Of a stretch of 64,000 bases of DNA, positions 8,241 through 18,100 are shown piece after piece. Numbering within the stretch: position 1 is the first letter of the stretch; the number at the start of each line of letters is the position of its first letter. The notes under the pieces were generated by a model. That model did not search any database, was not told the origin of the DNA, and saw only the letters and a program-made list of their open reading frames with translations. Location of the stretch: NCBI RefSeq assembly GCF_000967655.1, contig NZ_JXYA01000032.1:62001-126000 (forward strand). The letters are read 5' to 3'. Origin of the DNA: Pseudoalteromonas rubra (GTDB lineage: Bacteria > Pseudomonadota > Gammaproteobacteria > Enterobacterales > Alteromonadaceae). The translations under genes and the position numbers were made by a program.

Positions 8241-8922
8241 CCGAAACCTGATAATAACTGGCAATGAGTGTGAGTCGATGTGTCGACTCTGCGCGTCCAC
8301 GCACATGGGCCATCACCTTAGCCAGGTTATCACTGTCCACACCGTTGAGTTTTCGCTGCGCCTCACACAATGCCAGCCAGGCTGTCAGCTCATGCTGAGG
8401 CAGCTCATGGTGGTGCGGATTAAAACTCAAATAGGTTTCCAGCGCATTTAACTTCTGGTGATTACGGACTATCAGTGCCTCGCCCAGCGATTCATTGCGT
8501 TCAAACAACAACAGTGAACGGATATAATTGAAAGGAGGTAGCGAGTTGGCAGGATTCACAAACAGACAATGCAAAAACGTATTGCCCTGATGGTTGGTTA
8601 CATTAAAGGCATTCGCCGCCTGTAATGCGGGCATAAAAAAATCTAATCGCTCTGTGGTATTGATCCCGGCAATGACGCCTGCTGGCAGGCCATGCTGACT
8701 GACACAGTGGGCCACAATATTCTGGTAATGTTCGTAATTTGCCGGGTGATTGTCGGCGGCTTCATAGCAATGTCTGAGCTGCGCCGTTCTTTCGCTGCCT
8801 GTAGCTTGTTCATAGCAGTGTTTTATGCGCGCCAAATCGTGGCTGTGTATTGCCTGGATCATGCTGGTCACCGCCGCTGTGGAGTCCGCTGATGTGTGTG
8901 CTGTGTTATTGTGGGTTGCCAT
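8215..8922 (-). CDS. Ankyrin-like protein of unknown function
   Basis: This 235-residue protein is taken from ATG 8922 (MATHNN...), which follows a GGTAAT ribosome-like site. A longer in-frame version starting at 9024 would add 34 residues without a better start signal. No signal peptide or membrane segment is evident. The segment NVTNHQGNTFLHCLFVNP looks like one ankyrin repeat unit, and the flanking helices could be divergent repeats, so a protein-binding role is likely. The 3' end overlaps the convergent Ntn-hydrolase-like gene by 26 bp. I do not recognise a specific family. Confidence 0.6.
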   Translation of the reverse strand: MATHNNTAHTSADSTAAVTSMIQAIHSHDLARIKHCYEQATGSERTAQLRHCYEAADNHPANYEHYQNIVAHCVSQHGLPAGVIAGINTTERLDFFMPALQAANAFNVTNHQGNTFLHCLFVNPANSLPPFNYIRSLLLFERNESLGEALIVRNHQKLNALETYLSFNPHHHELPQHELTAWLALCEAQRKLNGVDSDNLAKVMAHVRGRAESTHRLTLIASYYQVSVSSLLPVS

Positions 8923-9102
8923 AGATATTACCTTTACCATCAGAATATTCAGTATGCCATATCCGCATCGTCTGTATAGATATGCCAGTAACAATGTTGA
9001 TGATTGTGCTGTTTTCCCAGCCACAGCGGCGTAAAAAATAGTCGAACACGGATTAAAGATAACCGGTACAATGGTGCCATCAGATAATCAGGAGTGATGT
9101 GA

Positions 9103-10476
9103 ATGAAGGACCTGACTCAGGGGAAAATTGTTACCCATCTTATCGCGATGGCCGTGCCTATGGCGGCTGGTATGCTCATCCAGACCTTGTACTTTCTGGT
9201 CGACCTATACTTTGTTGGTGCCCTCGGCGCCGCCGCGCTGGCAGGAGTAAGCAGTGCGGGCAGTGTGTTCTTTTTTATTATGGCGCTGACTCAGGTGCTT
9301 AATATTGGCTGCGGCACTTTGGTGGCACATGCGGTTGGCAGAAAAGATAAAGCTGAAGCCAACGCGTTATTTCATCAGAGTATGCTGATAGCCGGGGGCT
9401 GCTCTGTGGTATTTGCGCTGCTCGGTTACGGGTTTGCGCATTTGTTCTTTGATTTCATGACCCCGGATGCGGCGACCCGCCAGGCCGCTGTTAGTTACTT
9501 TTACTGGTTTTTACCGGCTCTGTTATTACAGTTTGGGCTCACTGTGATGGCTGCCGCGTTGCGCGGCGCCGGTGTGGTTAAGCCCGTGATGTTAGTTTCA
9601 ATGCTGGCTATTCTCCTCAACATCGTGTTGTCACCCGTGTTAATTTCTGGCTGGGGCACCGGTAACGCTTTGGGTGTTGCAGGTGCCGGCTTGGCCAGCT
9701 CTATCTCTGCGCTTTGCGCTATGGTGATGACGCTATGGTACTTTGCCCGTAAAGTGGATTATCTGACCATGCCGCGCAAGGGACTCGCGCCTGATCGCAA
9801 ACGTATGCTACAGGTGATTAATCTGGGACTCCCATCAGGGGGAGAATTTTTACTCACATTTATGTATATGTCAGTCATTTATTGGGCGCTCAGTCAGTTT
9901 GCTGCAAGCGCTCAGGCAGGCTTTGGGCTGGGCGTCAGGATCATGCAGGTGCTTTTTTTACCTGTGATGGCGGTCGCCTTTGCGGCCCCCGCAATAGCGG
10001 CTCAGAACTATGCGGCGGGTAAGTACGAGCGGGTACAGCAAACCTATCGCTATACCAATATACTTACCTGTGTGCTGATGGCGATGTTAACGCTGGCTTG
10101 TTTGGTCAATGCCAGCTGGTTCTTTGCCCCTTTCAGTGATGAACCTCAGGTCATACTCGTTGCAGCGACATTTTTGGGATATGTCAGCCTGAATTTTGTC
10201 CCGGCCGGTTACACCTTTGCCGCTTCGGGTATGTTTCAGGCGCTGGGAAATACCTGGCCGGCACTTTACAGTACGGCCAGCCGGTTTGTGTTGTTCGCGG
10301 TGCCAGTGGTTTGGCTGGCGGGGCAGGCGGATTTTGAAATTGAGCAGATCTGGGTGTTTTCTGTTGCCACCGTGTATTGTCAGGCGGCGATCAGCTATTT
10401 GCTGTTACGTCGTGAAATGAATAAAAAATTGGTATACAGCGATGAAGCCATGATGCCACCCCCCGTGCGCAGTTAA
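9103..10476 (+). CDS. MATE family efflux transporter
   Basis: The protein has 457 residues and about twelve membrane segments in two MatE halves. The start, MKDLTQGKIVTHLIAMAVPM, followed by QTLYFLVDLYFVGALGAAALAGVS, is typical of the NorM/DinF-type multidrug and toxin extrusion family. These inner-membrane exporters use a Na+ or H+ gradient to expel cationic drugs or metabolites. A CAGGAG ribosome site precedes the ATG. The gene appears to stand alone: the upstream gene is divergent and the next plus-strand gene belongs to a signalling system. Self-protection against secondary metabolites is conceivable but not indicated by the sequence. Confidence 0.9.
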   Translation: MKDLTQGKIVTHLIAMAVPMAAGMLIQTLYFLVDLYFVGALGAAALAGVSSAGSVFFFIMALTQVLNIGCGTLVAHAVGRKDKAEANALFHQSMLIAGGCSVVFALLGYGFAHLFFDFMTPDAATRQAAVSYFYWFLPALLLQFGLTVMAAALRGAGVVKPVMLVSMLAILLNIVLSPVLISGWGTGNALGVAGAGLASSISALCAMVMTLWYFARKVDYLTMPRKGLAPDRKRMLQVINLGLPSGGEFLLTFMYMSVIYWALSQFAASAQAGFGLGVRIMQVLFLPVMAVAFAAPAIAAQNYAAGKYERVQQTYRYTNILTCVLMAMLTLACLVNASWFFAPFSDEPQVILVAATFLGYVSLNFVPAGYTFAASGMFQALGNTWPALYSTASRFVLFAVPVVWLAGQADFEIEQIWVFSVATVYCQAAISYLLLRREMNKKLVYSDEAMMPPPVRS

Positions 10477-10594
10477 GTGAGCTGGCAGCATTGCTGTGAA
10501 TCTAATAATGTGGCATTGGCACAAAAATCCACGCTTGAGCTATCCTTAAGGTGCAGTCAATGAATTGATGGTCACCGGGGCTCAGGAGACAGGT

Positions 10595-11908
10595 ATGCAT
10601 AAAGGTGAAGTGGATTACGGAGAGCGACATCCAAAGGTGTTGATGATTTGCGACGATGCCCACGAAATGGTGGGCGTGTGCAAGGTTATCAGCTCTCAGG
10701 TTACTGCATTCAGAACGCTGGAGGGTACACGAGAGGCGCATAAAGTCATCCGGGAGGGCAAGCCGCCAGTACTCATCTTTGCCATGTTGCATGTTAAAGC
10801 AAGCATAGAAACCTATAGCTCGCTCGCGCGGCGGGAGGTGCTGGGTTATCCGCACAAAAGCATCTTGTTGTGCGAAAACAAAGAATCCGGGGTTGCCTTT
10901 CGCTGCTGTATCAAAGGCATCTTTAGCGATTACTTTGTTTTCAAACCTATGTATGAAAATTACCGGCTCAGAATGATATTACACAATATTCTGCAACAGG
11001 CCGAAGACACCCAGCAGATCACGGAACTCAAAGAGGAGCATTTTGGCCGAATAGACAGCGGCCTGAAGCAATTGATCGATCAGGCTGCCAGCTACCGGGT
11101 AAACACTGAGCAGTCCTTCGCGCAGGTCAGGGAATCGCTGGACGAAGCGCAGGAAGAAGACGAAGTAAAGGCGCAAATGTTGCAACAGCTGAAAGAAAAA
11201 CATGTGTTGCCTTTACTGGACAAGCTACAGCACCAGCTGGTCAAAGATATTCAACAAATTACGCAACAACTAAATGACAGCCACTTTACCCTGAATGAAC
11301 TGGTCGACATGTTCAGTAGCTCGCATACCGCTGTGTTTAACTCTGCACTGGAGAGCGACAGCGCCCATAAAGACGCTTTAGAGCACGCAGAGCAAGAGCA
11401 TGCCACGCACGAGCATGAAGATGGGCCTCATGCATATGCTCACCATGATGACGCACATCAGGAACCTGTGCATGATGAGGAAGCCGGACATGCCTTTGAT
11501 GACACGCATATATCAGAGCCTGCGACGCCCAGAGACAAGCGGATCATGATAGTCGAAGACAATGAAATTTATCGCGAAATGATCTCCGGGATATTACGCG
11601 AACAGGGCTTTTCGGTCGATGGCATGGAAAATGGCCTGGCGGCGATAAAAGAGCTCAGAAAACATCGCTATGATATGATTTTTATGGATTTATTTATGCC
11701 TGGTCTGGATGGCTATAATACCACAAAAAATGTCCGGGCCATTGAACATTGCCGGTCAATACCGATTGTGGCGCTGACCAGCAATCGTAATAAAGATTTG
11801 ATCCGCAAATGGGCTTCACTGGGTCTTGGCGGTTATATTGTGAAGCCATCGACAAAGCGCAGTATTCTGGATGCGGTCAATAAGCTGTTGGGCACAGAGT
11901 GTGCCTGA
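10595..11908 (+). CDS. Response regulator with degenerate N-terminal receiver, coiled coil, His-rich linker and C-terminal receiver
   Basis: This 437-residue protein starts at ATG 10595 after CAGGAG; an upstream ATG at 10568 lacks such a site. The N-terminal 130 residues look like a receiver fold (KVLMICDDA... VFKP) but lack the phospho-acceptor pattern. A long charged helix, probably coiled coil, spans about 135-260. Next is a stretch rich in His, Asp and Glu (about 262-312) that could bind metal ions. Residues 316-437 are a complete receiver: VEDN acidic pocket, phospho-Asp365 in MDLFMPG, Thr in LTSN and Lys in IVKP. There is no output domain, so it probably acts by protein contact. It converges on the hybrid kinase/Hpt pair and is its likely partner. 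Confidence 0.8.
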   Translation: MHKGEVDYGERHPKVLMICDDAHEMVGVCKVISSQVTAFRTLEGTREAHKVIREGKPPVLIFAMLHVKASIETYSSLARREVLGYPHKSILLCENKESGVAFRCCIKGIFSDYFVFKPMYENYRLRMILHNILQQAEDTQQITELKEEHFGRIDSGLKQLIDQAASYRVNTEQSFAQVRESLDEAQEEDEVKAQMLQQLKEKHVLPLLDKLQHQLVKDIQQITQQLNDSHFTLNELVDMFSSSHTAVFNSALESDSAHKDALEHAEQEHATHEHEDGPHAYAHHDDAHQEPVHDEEAGHAFDDTHISEPATPRDKRIMIVEDNEIYREMISGILREQGFSVDGMENGLAAIKELRKHRYDMIFMDLFMPGLDGYNTTKNVRAIEHCRSIPIVALTSNRNKDLIRKWASLGLGGYIVKPSTKRSILDAVNKLLGTECA

Positions 11909-11943
11909 GTAAAAGCAGGGTTGGCTAACTTAGGACCATGGTT

Positions 11944-12294
11944 TCAGGCGTGATTTATTAATGCGTTAAGGGCTTTGACCTCCTGAGCAATACTGATAAG
12001 CAGCCTACGGCAATGCGGGCGGTCTGCCGACAGCGCGGCCTCTTCTAATTGCGCCAGGTATTCACTGCAACGCTCCGCGCCTATGGCCCGAGCGGAAGTC
12101 TTTAGAAAGTGGGCATGTTCTTTGAGTTCAGGGTAAGCTGCGTCACTGTAAGCACTTAAAAACAGCTTGCAACTGGACTCTGCCTGGGTAACAAAATCGC
12201 GCTGAAAGCGCGCTATGGTTGGCATATCTTCCCCAATCAGGTCAACCAGGGTTTGCTGATTGAGTCTGGCTAAGTGTACGTTATTACTTTCCAT
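11944..12294 (-). CDS. Hpt-domain phosphotransfer protein
   Basis: This 116-residue helical protein is a stand-alone histidine phosphotransfer domain. His62 in the segment EHAHFLKTSARAIGA matches the HxLKxxA phosphorylation motif. Such proteins carry phosphate from the receiver of a hybrid kinase to a separate response regulator. The ATG lies within the end of the hybrid kinase gene (11-base overlap), so the two are co-translated. Together with the convergent response regulator the locus encodes a complete kinase-receiver-Hpt-receiver relay in the cytoplasm. Confidence 0.85.
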   Translation of the reverse strand: MESNNVHLARLNQQTLVDLIGEDMPTIARFQRDFVTQAESSCKLFLSAYSDAAYPELKEHAHFLKTSARAIGAERCSEYLAQLEEAALSADRPHCRRLLISIAQEVKALNALINHA

Positions 12295-14959
12295 ACCATT
12301 TCTCTATCACAGATTTAAACCGTTCGAGCTGAACGGGTTTGCCAATACAATCGTTAATGCCGTACAGGTGACAGTTCTCCAGCTCATTTTTCACCGCCGC
12401 CCCCGTGACCGCGACAATTGGTATAGCCTTGAGCGCCATTTGCTTTTCGGCCTGGCGGATGCGCTTGGCCATTTCATAGCCATCCACCACTGGCATATGG
12501 CAATCAGTCAGGATCAGTTTGTATTTGTCCTTGCGCCAGCTTTCAAAACCCTGCTCGCCATTTTCGGCGAGCGTACAGGTGTAGCCAAGCTTTGCCAGTT
12601 GTTTGACCATCAGGTTTTGGTTAAAGGTGTTGTCTTCTACCAGTAAAATCCCCGGACGGAGATCTTGCGTGCTAGCAGGGGGAGTCTTGCTATCGGGCTC
12701 GACTGCAGAAGCGCTCGGCGCAGCATGGCTGGCGGTATGAGTCAGTAAGTGCATTACCTGACGGGTGATGCCATAGCGTGTCGCCAGGTCGATATGTAGT
12801 GGTGCAGCATCCGGCAACAATTGCCTCAGTTGCTCGGTATGCCCGGTCTTATGACAGGCTAATACCCGGTGCTCTTTTAATATACTTTGATATTTACTTA
12901 ATTGTACCAGATCCTGTTCTGACTGAACAAAGCAACAGACTAAGGAGTTTGCCTGACTGGCACAAGGGAGTGCATCCAGCGTCACCTGATGTAGTTGATC
13001 GGCAAGGTCTTTGAGGACCGACAGTGGGTATGAGTCTGGCTGCTGTTGTTGCGCGGATGCGACGTATATATTTTCGAATAAGGTGGTGGCATTGTGGTAG
13101 GAGAATCTGTGTATCGGAATACACACTCTGAAAATGCTGCCGCGATCCAGTTTACTCTTTAGCCCTATGCGTCCTCCCATCAGGTCGATTATTTTCCTTG
13201 AAATAGCGAGGCCCAGGCCAGTACCGCCATAGACTCGGGTGGTTGATTTATCGGCCTGGGTAAAAGGGTGAAAGAGCTTTTTCTGGGTTTTTTCGTCGAT
13301 GCCGATACCATTATCTTTCACTAAGATGCTCAGTTCCCCCTGGCTGTGACTTTGCAATTGCCAGTCTACCTCAATGATTACATTGCCACTGTCTTTGGCC
13401 GGGGGGCCACTGAATTTGATGGCATTACTGAGTAAATTAAACAATACCTGGCGGATCCGATTCTCGTCACTGTAGAGCATAGTCGGGAGTTGCTGAGACT
13501 CAATGGCCTTGAGACTGACGCGGCGTTTCTCTGCGTTTGAGGCAAAGGTCAATAGCACGTTGTGCAGCGTTTTTGAAATATCAAACTCTCTGAACTCCAG
13601 TTCCAGTTTACCGGCTTCAATCTTATTGATGTCCAGAATGTCGTTCAGTATGTCGACCAGGTTTTTGGCTGAAACAGACGCGGTTTCGAGCAATTCCATT
13701 TCTTCGGGATCATGTTTTTGCAGCGACAGCAGCTCCAGTGAGCCGATGATGGCATTCATCGGGGTTCTCAGTTCATGGCTGATCATTGCCAGAAAGTCAG
13801 ACTTGGCCCGGCTGGCTCGCTCTGCTTTAGTGACTGCGCACTTAAGATCCGACGTGCGCGCTTTAACACGGGATTCAAGTTCGGCATTGAGTTTGGATAA
13901 CTCCATGTTGGCACGATAAACCTCGGATTGGTCGACACAAACACCGTCGAGGCGATAGTTGTTACCATAGCCGTCCTGCGCCACCACACCTTTGGCAAAT
14001 ATGTGCAATTCACTGTTGTTAGGCAGCACGGCGCGAAATACATGCTCAAAGTCTTCACCGCTCTCCAGTGCTTCTTTGAGCCCCTTAGAGACTCGCGAAC
14101 GGTCTTCAGGGTGGATGCGTTCAAGCCATTTCTCATAGCGTCCTGTGTCCTGCGCTGCCAGATCAAATATGGCGCTGGTTTGCGGATCCCAGTCCCAGTA
14201 CCACTGGCCGTTTTGCCGGCTAACACACCAGGTGCCCACTTTACCAGCTTCCAGGGCAATACGACGGCTCTCATGGGCGCTGTTAAGATGAATAAGCATC
14301 TGCTTTTCCTGGGTGCATTCACGCAGGGTGCCAAACAGGCTCAAGTGGGTCTCGCTGTCACGGCGCTGATCGCCACTGAGTTCAAACCAGTGCGGTACAG
14401 AGTCGATGAGTACCCTAAATTCAAACTTGAGCCGCACGTTAGACTGAATGTGTTCCTCAATGAAGCTCAGTGCCAGGGGACGATCGTCTTCATAGATCAG
14501 GTTCGTAAAATCCTCCCAGTTAGTTAATGCCTGACAATGTAGCAGCGCACAAAAAGTATGAGAAAAGTAAGGATTTTCAAAGGTAGTATCAACCTGCCAA
14601 ACTCCAATGTCACCGCATTGCAGCGCCAGCTCGGCCAGCTCACCGAGGTGCGGCAGGTGTTGATGGTTGAGCGGATTGAGGATCAGGCTGGTGTCAGAGG
14701 TTAGTTGGCGACTGATGATAATGTTTAGCCGTGTACCTGAAGGCAAGATAACCAGCGCGGAACTCCCTGATGTCTGGCTAAAAAACGGACTGTCTTTTTG
14801 CTCGCCAGGGTCAGCAAGCTGGCACAAGTCAAAAAAGCACTGGGGGGAGTCTTGTTTAGCCTCCAGGCCCAACAGTGCAGCCGCAGCCCGATTGAATGTC
14901 AGTATTTGCCATTGCTGATTAACACTGAGTAGTGCGAGATCCAAACTATGGATATCCAT
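12284..14959 (-). CDS. Hybrid sensor histidine kinase with PAS domains
   Basis: The protein has 891 residues and no clear membrane helices, so it is probably cytoplasmic. Residues 1-350 contain about three PAS-type sensory folds (for example WDPQTSAIFDL and the PAC-like FRAVLPNNSELHIFAKG). A coiled-coil linker leads to the HisKA domain with phospho-His395 in the motif ISHELRTPMNAIIGS. The HATPase domain (about 435-630) has N, G1 and G2 boxes (NLLSNAIKFS, VKDNGIGID, GGTGLGLAI). A C-terminal receiver (about 770-890) has phospho-Asp819 in LTDCHMPVVDGYEM. Signal unknown. It overlaps the downstream Hpt gene by 11 bases. Confidence 0.9.
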   Translation of the reverse strand: MDIHSLDLALLSVNQQWQILTFNRAAAALLGLEAKQDSPQCFFDLCQLADPGEQKDSPFFSQTSGSSALVILPSGTRLNIIISRQLTSDTSLILNPLNHQHLPHLGELAELALQCGDIGVWQVDTTFENPYFSHTFCALLHCQALTNWEDFTNLIYEDDRPLALSFIEEHIQSNVRLKFEFRVLIDSVPHWFELSGDQRRDSETHLSLFGTLRECTQEKQMLIHLNSAHESRRIALEAGKVGTWCVSRQNGQWYWDWDPQTSAIFDLAAQDTGRYEKWLERIHPEDRSRVSKGLKEALESGEDFEHVFRAVLPNNSELHIFAKGVVAQDGYGNNYRLDGVCVDQSEVYRANMELSKLNAELESRVKARTSDLKCAVTKAERASRAKSDFLAMISHELRTPMNAIIGSLELLSLQKHDPEEMELLETASVSAKNLVDILNDILDINKIEAGKLELEFREFDISKTLHNVLLTFASNAEKRRVSLKAIESQQLPTMLYSDENRIRQVLFNLLSNAIKFSGPPAKDSGNVIIEVDWQLQSHSQGELSILVKDNGIGIDEKTQKKLFHPFTQADKSTTRVYGGTGLGLAISRKIIDLMGGRIGLKSKLDRGSIFRVCIPIHRFSYHNATTLFENIYVASAQQQQPDSYPLSVLKDLADQLHQVTLDALPCASQANSLVCCFVQSEQDLVQLSKYQSILKEHRVLACHKTGHTEQLRQLLPDAAPLHIDLATRYGITRQVMHLLTHTASHAAPSASAVEPDSKTPPASTQDLRPGILLVEDNTFNQNLMVKQLAKLGYTCTLAENGEQGFESWRKDKYKLILTDCHMPVVDGYEMAKRIRQAEKQMALKAIPIVAVTGAAVKNELENCHLYGINDCIGKPVQLERFKSVIEKWYGK

Positions 14960-15198
14960 TTCTTTTCCCTGCCTGACGGTGTCTAGCTTTATTATTGTTC
15001 AAATTGTGGTTGTTGGGGAGAAATCCACTCAGATAATTGTTTGAAATCCGACCTGAGTGCAAATGTTGGTGTTTTAGGGGCGTTTATTTTTTAATCTGAC
15101 TAGGCTGAGCTAACCGGGTTTGTTAGAATAGCCGCCATTTTACCGGGTATCGGCACATCGATGTACAGATACTCTTGTTTTTTAGCTAGGAAGATTGG

Positions 15199-18100
15199 AT
15201 GAAACTCAGTACTTTATATAGCTTGGTGTGCGTAGCTGGATGTCTAAGTACGCAGAGCATTGCGGCAACATCGTTGCGAGCAACACAGCAAAACCAAGGA
15301 GAAGTGTTAAAGTTTTTGGAGCAAAAAAGGGGAATTCAATCCTCAGATGCTTTGCATTTTGCACCACTGACTCTGTCACATCAACGCAATATTAACAACA
15401 ATAAATCGAAGCGTTATCAGCAATATTTTGGGGAAGTGCCTGTTTGGGGTCATCAGCTCAGTTACCGCGAACAATATCGCCATGTAAGCGGCTTTTTTGC
15501 CAGTGATTTGGATCCGAAACAAGTCGCTGCGAGTGCCAATACACAGTTTGATGTTGCTAAAGCTGCAAAGCAGTTGATGGCAGCAAATAAGCTTGCGGAT
15601 AGCGAGTATGCTGTACAGGAAAATACACGCTATGTGTATATCGATAATGGCCAGGCATTTTATGTGCGACTGATTTCACTGTCTGCAGAGCCTCACTCAC
15701 ACGCAATGCCAGTTGCGTTGTTCAGAGAGTCTGATTATCAAATAGTGAAACAGTGGGATAACGTTAAACACGCAACCGCTACCGGGCCGGGTGGTAATGT
15801 TAAAGTCGGTCAATATGAATATGGTGTAGATTATCCGGCACTGGACATCACACAGTCCGGTGATACCTGCTATCTGGAAAATGACAAAGTCAAAACGGTA
15901 TCATTGGAATCAGGTTATGACTCGCAAACTGCCTTCTCTTTTGCGTGTAGCCGTAATACGCATAAAGAGATCAACGGCGCCTACTCACCGCTGAACGATG
16001 CACATGCGTTTGGTACCGCCGTTTTTGATATGTATGAGCAGTGGTTTGATATGCCACCACTGACATTCAAGCTATTGATGCGTGTACATGCGGATTATGT
16101 CGGGGATAATGCAACCTGGAATGGTTCAGCTATGACCTTTGGTGATGGTATAGACAGGTTTCACCCTTTGGTATCGCTGGATATTGTTTCTCATGAGGTG
16201 AGCCATGGCTTTACTGAGCAAAACTCAGACCTGATTTATCAAGGCCAATCCGGGGGTATCAATGAGGCTTTCTCCGATATTGCAGGTGAAGCTGCCGAGT
16301 ACTTCTTACGGGGAACGAATGACTGGCTGGTTGGTGCGGATATCACTAAGCAAACAACGGCACTCAGGTACTTCGAAACCCCTTCACGAGACGGAGTTTC
16401 TATCGATCATGCGGATGATTTCACGACTTGGATGGATGTGCACTATAGCAGCGGTGTGTTCAACCGGGCATTTTACCTGCTTGCAACCAGCGAAGGGTGG
16501 GATGTAAGACAGGCATTCTCTGTAATGGTCCATGCAAATCGGCACTACTGGGTTAATTCCAGTGATTTCATCGATGGAGCTTGCGGCGTTATTAATGCTG
16601 CAATCGAGCTTAATTATCCCTCTTATCCAGTCATAGAGGCGTTTTCTCAGGTTGGCCTGAGCTGCGATAACATCCTATTTAGAGATATGGATGGCGACGG
16701 GATGGACGACAACTGGGAGGTTTCATTTGGCCTCAACCCGGATGATCGTGAAGATGCCTTGACCGACCTGGACGGCGATGGGTTAAACAATTTGCAGGAA
16801 TATAAGTTGTTAACCCGACCTGATCTTATCGATACGGATGAAGACACTCTGTCTGACTATGCCGAAGTCTTTGAGTTGCGCCTTGATCCGCTTTCAGCAG
16901 ACACCGATAAGGATGCAATGCCTGACTCCTGGGAGAATCAATATGGGCTTGATCCTACCAGTAAACGTGATGCGTTTTATGATGCCGATGGTGATGGGCA
17001 ACCTAATCTCGCAGAGTTTCAAAATGGCACAGATCCGACAGACGCCAGCTCTGCAGGCGAAGCCGAAGTCACACTGGTGACGCTGGAGCTTGGTCAAACG
17101 CCACCTGAAATTAGCTTTCCAGATGGGCAAGCAGCATGGTTAGTGACAGATAGCGTTGGTTTTACAGCCCTGACCAATCCGGATATTACAGATAGCCAAA
17201 TTACACGCTTTTCACTTGAGCTCGACAGTGCACAGCACCAGGGCATCCTGTCGTTCGATTATAAAGTCTCGTCGGAAGCTAGCTTTGATTTCTTTAACGT
17301 TTATCTCAACGATCAACAAATTTTAAGTAAGTCGGGCAATCTAGGCTGGCAGACGCATGAGGTTGTGCTGCCTTCGTCGGGTCAACATACCATTATCTTT
17401 GAGTACCAAAAAGATGGTAGCGTCAGTATGGGAGACGATGCTGTCTTCATTACGAATATTCTCCTAAACACGGGCTTTAAAGATACCGATCAGGACGGAT
17501 TATATGATCTGTGGGAAATAGATAATCGACACGACCCTTTCGTGGCGGACGCTCATTTAGACCTGGACGGTGACGGGTTGACAGGTCTCGCGGAATTTGA
17601 TGCCGGCACTTATACTTGGATTGCCGACTCCGACGGTGATGGTGTTCAGGATGGTACAGAATTGGCGCTTGGCTGGGATCCTATGAACTCACTTGAGCGT
17701 TACCGTGACAGTGATGGAGACGGTTACACGGATGCTGATGAGGTGCAACACGGCGCAGATCCTAATGATGCGGCATCTGTGCCAAAGAGCAAAGATCCGC
17801 TGTTAACCAGCTCCTTTGAAGGCGCTGAGTTACCATCCTGGTTTAATAATGCGGAACATAGCGCAATAGCGTGGACGCGCGTGTCGACTGAAGCGTCGGA
17901 CGGTGAATATGCGCTGCAATCGGGCGACATTGATGACAGCCAGGAGAGTTCATTTACTTTCACCGGCGAGTTCGATCCTGGGGTATTGAATTTTGACCTC
18001 AAGATGGATACTGAAAGTTGCTGTGACCACTTTGCCATTGATATTGACGGCGCAACGGTCCTGGCAGCCTCAGATGTGTCGCAGTGGCAAACTCATTCGG

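Noticed and set aside
13928..14527. 199-codon plus-strand frame opposite the histidine kinase
   Set aside because: It is antisense to PAS domains of a clearly coding gene and shows no protein family features.
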